NCBI GenBank assembly: GCA_028714335.1
Contig: JAQTMM010000013.1
Span: 1-36,236, forward strand
Reading direction: 5' to 3'
Length of the DNA stretch: 36,236 nt
DNA from: Dehalococcoidales bacterium
GTDB lineage: Bacteria > Chloroflexota > Dehalococcoidia > Dehalococcoidales > RBG-16-60-22
This document shows, piece after piece, positions 25,792 to 34,900 of this stretch. A model generated the notes under the pieces. It did not search any database, was not told the origin of the DNA, and saw only the letters and a list, made by a program, of their open reading frames with translations. The position numbers were made by a program, and so were the translations under genes. Position 1 is the stretch's first letter; each line of letters opens with the position of its first letter.

Positions 25792-27067
25792 AGAGATAAA
25801 ATTACTCTCGGGGCAAGCGAGCCTTCTGTTTGACTTTGATTCACCCGTACTCGCTGCCATAGCCGGCACCGGTGGCGGTAAAACCATGACCGGGTACTGG
25901 TGGTTGCACTCCCGTATGGAAGCCTACCCTGGAAATACCTGGGGTATGGCAGAGCCCACGTGGCAGATGCTGGATAAGGTCATACTGAATAGTTCCGACC
26001 CCGGCCGCCCCACCCTGGAAGAATACTTCCGGCAGGTAGGACATCACCCCGATTATTCCAAAGGGGAGCGTATTATCAAAGCCGATTTTGGGCAGGTCTA
26101 TCTCTACACCGCAGAAAACCCCAACTCCATGCAGGGGGCGCCGTTAAAAGGTTTCTGGCTGGACGAACCCGGTCAGATGTCGTTGCTGGCGCACCAGACC
26201 GCGTTACAGCGCGTGGGCATGATGAGGGGGCAGGAACTGCTTACCACAACCCCCTACAATTTGGGGTGGTTGCTTACCGAGATAGCGCAACAGAACGGCA
26301 AAGGCATCCACGTTGAGAAATGGCGCAGCATCGACCGCCCGGGATTCCCGAAAGAAACGTATGAGTACATGCGTCAGCACCTTCCACCCTGGCGTTTCCG
26401 CATGATGTATGACGCCGAGTTTGAACGCCCGGCCGGACTCATTTACGGCTCGTTCAATGAAAGCGTGTGCGTAATAGACAGGTTTGAGATACCAAGTAAT
26501 TGGCTCGTGTACACAGGTCATGATTTTGGTAGAGATAATCCTGCGGTCTTGTTTACCGCACACGACCCGGCTACCGGCAATTTCTTCCATTTCCACGAGT
26601 ATATCCCCGGACCGGGCCTGTCAGTGCATGAACGGGTTGAGGCGTGGAAAAAGATTATTTGTCTGCCGGGGGAGCAGGGTAAAGAAAACCCGAAAACATA
26701 TAACGTAATCAAGCGCATCGGTGGCTCCGTCAATGGAGAGGAAGAGACGCGCCAAGCCTATAACGCCCACGGCTGGATTATAAATGCGCCCAAGCTCAAG
26801 AACGTAGAACCCCGTATCGATAAAGTAATCGGACTGCACCAACTCAACAAAATATTTGCGTTCCGGGACATGGCGCATTACCTGGACGAGAAGAGGACGT
26901 TCTCGCGCAAGCTTGACAGTTCGGGGCAGCCCACGGCGGAAATAGACAATGAAGCCAGATATCACCTAGTGTCATGCGAGCAATATGAAATGAGCGACTT
27001 CACCCCGGAGACCGCTATCAGAACCAAGTCATTTCCCCGCAGTTATTTGGTGAAGGCAGGAGCGTAA
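25778..27067 (+). CDS. Terminase large subunit
   Basis: A 429-aa packaging motor. Walker A is GTGGGKT (30-36), Walker B with catalytic Glu is GFWLDE (125-130), and the coupling motif is TTTP (156-159). The nuclease domain starts at YTGHDFGRDNPAV, with D249 as the first metal ligand, and further acidic residues follow near 350 and 395. Length is normal for a short large subunit. It cuts concatemers and pumps DNA through the portal encoded directly after it (no gap). The start overlaps the small subunit gene. Confidence 0.95.
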   Translation: MPEVKEIKLLSGQASLLFDFDSPVLAAIAGTGGGKTMTGYWWLHSRMEAYPGNTWGMAEPTWQMLDKVILNSSDPGRPTLEEYFRQVGHHPDYSKGERIIKADFGQVYLYTAENPNSMQGAPLKGFWLDEPGQMSLLAHQTALQRVGMMRGQELLTTTPYNLGWLLTEIAQQNGKGIHVEKWRSIDRPGFPKETYEYMRQHLPPWRFRMMYDAEFERPAGLIYGSFNESVCVIDRFEIPSNWLVYTGHDFGRDNPAVLFTAHDPATGNFFHFHEYIPGPGLSVHERVEAWKKIICLPGEQGKENPKTYNVIKRIGGSVNGEEETRQAYNAHGWIINAPKLKNVEPRIDKVIGLHQLNKIFAFRDMAHYLDEKRTFSRKLDSSGQPTAEIDNEARYHLVSCEQYEMSDFTPETAIRTKSFPRSYLVKAGA

Positions 27068-28765
27068 ATGGATACGATAACGATGGTGCACAACCGCTTT
27101 AGTTCCTTGAAACCGCTATACGACCGCATGGACAGGGCCAAGGCCCTTGCCTATCTCGACCCCTACACTCTGACCAAGAAACAGAACGGCAAGGACGTTA
27201 GAGTTGACGATGCCATATCCGTGACCATGCCCCAGCCCGCTATATTCGCTAACGCTATCGTCTCCGATCTGATGACGGCGTTGTGGCAGACACAGATAGA
27301 GGGGAATATATCCGAGAAGCAAAAACATAAAATAGAGCAGTTTATTGAGGATAATCTGGCACAAGCCGACGAGGGGCTGGGGAGATTGGGAAAGCCCAGT
27401 CTCTTTGCCTGGCTCTGTAATCACGTCTGCATCCGCAGTTTAATAGGGGTGCGGTGGGTAACACAGGTGCTGGCAGACCATTACGTTACCGATTTGGTGT
27501 GTGAGGACATGAGGTGGACGCCTTTTGAATACGGCAGGAAGGACTTGGACTGGATAGCTCCTATCACCTACCGCAGAAAAGACGAGATAGTCGCGCAATA
27601 CGGGTTGGAAGACCTTAAGGACGGCACCGATATTGAGGTGGTGGATTACTGGGACGGGGAGAAAAACGAGGTCTGGGTTGACAGTAAACTCGTCACCATT
27701 GCTAAAGAGTTCATGGTGCTGCCGCAGAAACACGCCCTGGGACGGCCTCCGTTTGTAATCAACGCTCCCGCCACTGGGTTTATGCTCCGAAGTAACACCG
27801 GCGACGAGGAACTCGAGCACATGGCCGAGGACATATTCTTCCTCAACCGCGGCCTTTACGATGAACTAAACCGCAGCGTATCCATCAAGCAAACACTGGG
27901 CATGGATGTGCTGATACCACCGTATGAGCAGGAAACCGAAGGCACGGACAAAACCGCAGACGATGTACCTAAATCCGGTGAGGTAGCTAAAGTAACGAAG
28001 GGGGAGCGGCACATACCGGTGCCGAGAGGAGATTTAAATAATGCGTCTATATCCGCCGACAATGATATCCAGAAAGCGATCCAGATGGGCGGCGTCAACG
28101 ATATCGATACCGGCGACGTAAACCAACAGGTGTCCGCGGTATGGATAACGGAGCAATCTGAAATCAGAAACAAGGTCAGGAAACCGCGTCTCGACTGTAT
28201 CGGTCAGTTCTATATCCTGCTTGACCGTATGATAATCGAACAGTACCAGATCGCGGCTAAAACTCCCGGCGTCAAAGAACTGGAAATAGGAGTGTTAGGG
28301 CGTAAGCGCAAATACTCCGCCGACCAGCTCGGAGACCCGAGCACGTACACGATATCGGTACAGGGCATGAGCCGGAGCAAGAAGCAGGAAATTGCAAACA
28401 TGGCAATTGCGCAGGCGGCCAAGGCGGTGGGTATGCCGGAAGAGGATATCGTCAAAAACATCCTCATGGTGGATGATCCCGATGGGTACATGCGCCGCGC
28501 CGAATCCGAGAGGGCGAAACAGGCCGAACCCGCTATCGCGCTGATGGAACAGGGGTTACGGCTGATAGAGGAAGCGGATGAGCTTCAGGGTGAGGACAAT
28601 GAAGCCGCAGATGCCAAACGCATTGAGGCTATGTGGCTTAGAGACCGGATTATTGCTATGAAGCAGCAGCAGGATCAACCTTCAACTTCAACCCAGGGTG
28701 AAACCAAGACCACAGGCGCCAGCCTGATACCGTTACTGGGGCAGAAAGGTTTAAAGGGGATGTAA
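27068..28765 (+). CDS. Portal protein
   Basis: A 565-aa protein starting directly after the terminase stop. Aromatic-rich N-terminal parts (RWTPFEYGRKDLDWIAP...YRRKDEI), a long stem/wing region with LEHMAEDIFFLNRGLYDELNRSVSI, and C-terminal helices (VWITEQSEIRNKVRKPRLDCIGQFYILLDRMIIEQYQ) fit portals of short-tailed phages. It forms the dodecameric ring at one capsid vertex. The last ~60 residues are charged and Gln-rich (KQQQDQPSTSTQGETKTTG) and probably disordered. Assignment rests on synteny plus fold pattern. Confidence 0.85.
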   Translation: MDTITMVHNRFSSLKPLYDRMDRAKALAYLDPYTLTKKQNGKDVRVDDAISVTMPQPAIFANAIVSDLMTALWQTQIEGNISEKQKHKIEQFIEDNLAQADEGLGRLGKPSLFAWLCNHVCIRSLIGVRWVTQVLADHYVTDLVCEDMRWTPFEYGRKDLDWIAPITYRRKDEIVAQYGLEDLKDGTDIEVVDYWDGEKNEVWVDSKLVTIAKEFMVLPQKHALGRPPFVINAPATGFMLRSNTGDEELEHMAEDIFFLNRGLYDELNRSVSIKQTLGMDVLIPPYEQETEGTDKTADDVPKSGEVAKVTKGERHIPVPRGDLNNASISADNDIQKAIQMGGVNDIDTGDVNQQVSAVWITEQSEIRNKVRKPRLDCIGQFYILLDRMIIEQYQIAAKTPGVKELEIGVLGRKRKYSADQLGDPSTYTISVQGMSRSKKQEIANMAIAQAAKAVGMPEEDIVKNILMVDDPDGYMRRAESERAKQAEPAIALMEQGLRLIEEADELQGEDNEAADAKRIEAMWLRDRIIAMKQQQDQPSTSTQGETKTTGASLIPLLGQKGLKGM

Positions 28766-28936
28766 ATGGTTATTAAGTTCTCTAAAAAGGATTTCCTTGA
28801 CAGTATCTATGCGTCCATGACACAGACACAGGCATCGACAACCTCAAAACCGAAATCGCTTCTTGCATCCCTGAAAAGCGTGGCTACCAGCACAAAGACA
28901 ATTAAAAGCAGGAGATTAAATGACGTTAGCGCGTGA
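28766..28936 (+). CDS. Small basic protein, 56 aa
   Basis: ATG 28766 follows the portal stop directly and its end overlaps the giant gene by 17 nt. The product (MVIKFSKKDFLDSIYASMTQ, then TSKPKSLLASLKSVATSTKT) is basic and Ser/Thr/Lys-rich with an amphipathic start. It may be a small internal virion protein or a coupling peptide. No family recognised. Confidence 0.6.
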   Translation: MVIKFSKKDFLDSIYASMTQTQASTTSKPKSLLASLKSVATSTKTIKSRRLNDVSA

Positions 28937-31900
28937 AATAAACAAATTAAGGCTCAAGATAAAGACCGACGACATAGATATCGGTTTGCAGAAACGACTT
29001 GCGCCTTATACCACCGATGCAGGCGATGGGTATGACCCCAATAAATTATATCAGGGGATGAAGTCCGGTAATTTATCCCGTGAGTTCCTATCCGCTTATT
29101 TTGGCGAGGATACTATCACGGGACTGGAAACCTCATTTAAAGAGCAAGAGACCGCACAGGCTGATTGGGACACCGGACTCGCTTCACTCGAAACCTTTAA
29201 AAGAGGCGAGGGATATGATATTAAGGCTGCGTATAATAGTGGTATTACATCTGAAACTCTACAAAAGTATTTTGATATTAACGATATAAACAAAGCGCTC
29301 AATATTAACCAGATAACCAATCCATCAAATCTGGCCCAGGCCACAAAAATAACAGACGTGCTGGAAACGCCGGTTGTCCCTACCAAAGATATAACACCTG
29401 AACAGATACCGTATTTCACCGGCCGGGGCATGGAGACCTTTACCAAGCCCACATTTGAAACAACTGTCCTGCCCGCATTACCGCAGGAATTAAAAGACCA
29501 GTACAAAGTAAATCAGAGAGCAAAGTTCCTTACCAGTGAATTTGATGCCGGTAGGTTTACTAAAGAGAATGTTGACGAATACAACCAACTAAGTGCGACT
29601 ACCGATGAAGATTTTAATGAACTCGTTAGTACCTGGCAAACAATAAAGCAAGAAGAAGTTACCGATTTAGTTACCAAGATATTTCCAGAGTTCTTAAATG
29701 CCCCAGAAGGTAAAGTAAATACCGTAGTTAATAATTATTTAAACCAATTGTATACCGATGAGGCAACACAAACGGCATTCCGTGAGACATTACTTAAAAC
29801 AGGACGCAACCCCGACACGGAAGCATTAATAAAAGATATTATGCCTAATGCTACCGAGCGCGATATCAAACAGATGTTCGGAGAGAACGTAACGCCTCTT
29901 AATGAGTTGCCTCTTGGCACGTACAAGATAACCGATGAACCGCTGCAAGACGTGGTGGATTTTGCCAACAAGGACTTTGAAGGATTTAGACGCGCGGTAA
30001 GGTACGAAGGCCGGACACCGGAAACAGAGGCTCTTTTAAATGAAGGATACGGGCGAACTCTAACCGAGCAGGAGTTAAACAAGTTCTTTGAATCCGGCAT
30101 AACCGATAAGTTCCTGAAAGGCGAGTGGGTGCCTGAACCGCTTGAAGATTACTGGGATATGTCCATGCAAGGAGTAGGCGATATATTAACCATATCGGGT
30201 GGTATAGCTGACAGGTTTGGTAATGACACACTGGCAAAAGAACTTCAGTTAATGGGTTCTTACGGTCAGGTATTCTCTAAAGACGTAAAGATAGCCGAAG
30301 CCTATACACCAAAGTGGTTCGCCCAGAACATGGCTAGAATGGCGCCGATGATGCTTGGGTTGATGGGAGCATCTATTATAACCGGCGGCGCGGCTGGCGC
30401 GGCGGTGGCTGCGGCAGGCGGTGGCGCATTTTTACAGGCCGCAGGCGGTGCGGTAGCGGCTGGCCTTTTGTCATCCGCAGGTGAGGGCATGATGGAAGCC
30501 GGAGACGCTTTCAATGAGGCCAAACGCCGTGGATTCACAGACGAAGAGGCTAATAAAGTATTTGATAAAGTTTTTCAGCAGAACGTGGCTGGTCTATCTG
30601 CCTCCAATATCGCGCAATATGGGTTAACGTTCTTTGTACCTGGCGGGAAAACTGCCTCATTTATGGTCAAAGCACTCACCTATGGTTTTGACGTGGCAAG
30701 TGAAGGGATTGAGGAAGCCGGACAGCTTGCGATACAGCGCGGGGCTTTAGGCGATGCGCAGAAGTTTGATAGCGAGATGCTGCAAAACTTCGTTCTAGGA
30801 GCGGCTGGCGGCCTTGGCTTTGCCGGAATAGGCACGGTACATAACGCTATCATCGGCAAAATAGAGTCAAAGATGAATCCCGACCAGTACAACCAGTTAA
30901 GAAAGCGCATTACGGAGTTCATGGGGCAGGGACTATCACGTAAAGAGGCTGAATCCAAAGCCTGGGATGAGTTCGCCGGTACTCCTGAAGGCGAGACGAT
31001 GGTTAATCAAGCTGTGGATGAGGTAAAGACCGAGGAAACAGCAACCCTACAGGAACAAAAGCCGCAGGTTATAGCCGCTATTAAGGAAATGACGGATGCG
31101 GTAGAGTCTGCTAATACTAAGGTTGACGCTCTGGTGCAGGAACTTACCACACCGGAAGCAGTTAAGCAAGAAGCTGGACAGCCTGAAGCCGGATTGCAGA
31201 CTTCTATGATTACTGAAGTCCCTGCTAAAGAAATACGTCCACAAGGTAAAGGTAAAGTAACTCAAATCTCAATGGATGAGCAATTAAAACTCCAGGAGGC
31301 ACGTCAGGCAGAAATATCTAAACTGCCTCCCCAGCAACAGGAAAAGATTAAGGCTGCGGAACAAAATGCCGATACCGAGATTCAAGCAATTACAAACAAT
31401 CCCGATAAAGAAATAGCATTAGAGCAACTTCAAACCGAATTAAATAAATTGAGTACGGAATTACAGGCAAGGAATACGCCGTATCATGCCGGTTTAAAAA
31501 ATAAGAATTTCCCCAATATGTCTACTCAGGAACTCTCGGCGAAAGCCAATAAATATCAGGATGCAGTAAATAGAATCCTACCCACTTCCAGGCCCCTACA
31601 ATCAACAGCAGAGACGGTTAAAGAGGTTGAAACTGTAGAGGATGAGGCCGAGCGTCAACTCGGTGAACTTACAAAGATGTACGATTACTGGCGCGGTAAA
31701 ATGGCTAGCCAGAAGGCCATGAAGCAATACCTTGTGGATTATATTAAGGCGAATCTGCCGGTGGAAGAGCGTGGGCCATTACTTGGTGCGGTGGCCAACG
31801 CCGATACTGATAAAGCCGTTACCGCTATTCTCGACCGAGTGAACACTATTGCGGAAACAGGCATCAAGAAAACCCTGGTAACCCGCATTTATACCGAGAT

Positions 31901-34900
31901 AGCCAAAGCCAATCCCAAAACCAAAGGCGGAATGAAGATGGGGAAGTTCACCGCCGAGGTGCAGGCGCAACTTAATATCATCCGTGACAATATCAACGGC
32001 GATCGCCAGGATGCGATTGACAAGATAGACGCAAACATCGAAGCCGAGGGCAAAGGCGAGATATCTTATACGCAAATGCTCATTGACAACGAACTACTGA
32101 ACACCACCGGAATAAACGAGCAATCCGTTAGTGAACTTCAAAATACATTGGTACTAATTAAATCCCTCAAAGACTACGGGCGCGCGGTAAGGGCGGATGA
32201 TATATCCAAGTTCACGGCGCGCATGAACAGTGTGCGCGATACCGTAATTGATACCGTCACAGGTGGGAAAGGTCTTAAACCCGGTACTGAATCCTTAGCC
32301 AGTGAAGCGGCGGTGCCGAAAGCCAGTGCCATAGACCGGCTTGTTAACCGTCAATATGGGTGGCAGGATTTACTGGATAAAGCAAGCAAACTCTCCAAAT
32401 CCCAGCCGTTCCAGAGCGCATTAAGCAAGTTCGGGTCTATCGTGATGAGGGCAAGGGACGCGGAAAATGGGCGCATGCAGCGAATATCAGCAACCGTACA
32501 GGCAAAAGCTAAAGAGATATTCGGGGTTAAAAAGAACTGGCAACTTAATAAAATCCTCAACATACTTTCCAGTGAGAAAGTCAAAGTGGGTGAGTTCACT
32601 ATCACTAATGAGAAGGGAAATAAGCAAACAATCACCCTGGAAATGACCCGGGCGGAGATGATGAAAAAATATCAGGAATTTAAAGACCCAAGCCTTGATG
32701 AAACCTTTGAAAATGGGATGTACTGGACGCAGGAAATCAAGGACGCAATAACCAATAAGCTCACAGTAAAAGAAAAGGCGTGGGCGGATTATCAGATGGA
32801 GTTCTATCAACAGTATTACAATGACGTGAACAAGGTCTATCGCTCTATTTACGGAATCGACCTGGCGCATAATCCGAATTATTCTCCGATATCCCGTGAC
32901 TTTGACGCGAAGGTGCCGGAACAGCAACTTGTGTATAGAGAAATGGCAAGGTGGGCATCGGTTTCAAACAAGTCACTAAAATCACGCATAAAGAATATCC
33001 AGACTCTTAAACAGGTGGATGCCGATAAAGCCTTCATTAACCACATCATCCAGATGGAACACTTTATCAACTGGTCGCAGGCGATGAAAGAACTGCGAAC
33101 AATATTTTCTAACAAGGACGTGCGTAACGCATTTTATCAATACCACGGCAAGGACGTTCTGAATCAGATAGACTCTTATATTCAGGACTTCGCCCGCGGC
33201 GGCGTAGATAAAGCCTTAAACGTTCATTTCTTCGATAAGGCGAGAGCTAATTTTGCCAAGGCCGTTATCGGATTAAAACCTGCTATCGCGCTGCAACAGA
33301 TACCGACTGTGTTCGCCTACCTTACGGATATGAAGGTAGGGGATTTCGTATCCGGTGTGGCCGACTTCTGGTCGCATCCCCTAGAACACTTTACGTGGAT
33401 GATGGAAAAAGTATCCTACATCAAAGAGCGTTACGAGGGTGGGTTTGAACGTGATATGAAAGTGGCTATGGCCGGGGACGCGTACAAGAACTTCATGGGC
33501 CAAGCCAACCTCTCCAACAAATTCTATTTCCTGATGACGCTTGGCGATAAGTTCGGGGTGCTTCAGGGATGGTGGGCTAAATATCATACCGGGTTAAAGA
33601 ACGGGCTAACGAGCGAGCAGGCGATTGCAGAAGCCAATGACGCCACCGATCGGACACAGAATACATCCAGCATTGACACACTTTCTACATGGCAACGGGG
33701 AGGTACGTTCTGGAAACTCCTGACCATGTTCCAGAGCCAACCCAATAAATACTTCCGCCTCATCGCCAACAATATCAGGAACTTGCAGTACGGGCGCGGT
33801 TCCAGAGTCAAGGCGATGTCAAATATATTGCTGGCGTGGGTTATACTGCCGGCTATCTTTACCCTGATACAAAGTGGGTTTAAATGGCGTAAGGATAGGG
33901 AGTTGACAGATGTAGCACTTGCGCCTGTAAACGACCTTCTGTTTTTTGGGCAGATATCGCAGACAGTTAACGACTGGATAATCGGAGAGACATTTGACTA
34001 TCAACCTACACCAGTAATGGCCCCGGTAAAGGACGTGCTTTCATTTATCCAGAAGGCAAGCAAGACCTGGAATATTGGTGAAGACCCGTATACAGAGGTT
34101 ACGGCGGAGGATTGGATTGCGCTTATGGAATCCTTTGCTAAACCCGCAGGGGAACTTGCCGGTATTCCCACCCCGTACTTGATACAGATTGAACGCGCAC
34201 TCAGGAGTGGCGACCTGCGCCAACTCATTTTCAGTAAGTGGGCGCTGGAAGAAGCAAAGCCGGAACTTAATCAAAAGGCAACAACCGAGGCCGAGGACTT
34301 AGGGCTACAGAAAGATAACCCCAACGCCGCCCTGGATAAAGTGCCGGAAATTTCTAACATGAAAGACTTGAACACTAAATATTTGGAGATGTTTAAAAAG
34401 ACCTTACCAACCGACATCACGCAGAAAAACGGGTTCGATGCACGCGCGGAGGCGTGGGGGTTAATGGTAATTGCCAAAGACGTTCTTGAATCCCTACCCA
34501 ACAAGAAACTATACGAAATTGTTGACGACATCGAAAAGGACAATACCCTTACGTGGACGTTTGCGCAGTACTATCAACAATGGCAGGCGCGTTTAAAAAT
34601 TACATCTCAGGTAGAGCTTAAAGATTTCGACGAACTCAACCCCCGCGCATACCTGGGAAATATCACACCGGAACAATATAAACTACTTCTTGAATATGAA
34701 TCACTGGATATTGCGGGCCGCAAGCAGTTTATAACTGACCACCCTGAAATGTCTTTAAATCCCCGTACCGAGTGGTTGAAAACCCATGCGCGGGACAACG
34801 CACAGTTAGCAATATGGGGGCAGGAAAAGATTTACACACTCAACGCCTACAACGAAGCCATGAAGCTGATTGATACACTGGGTATACCCGCGTCTGCGCT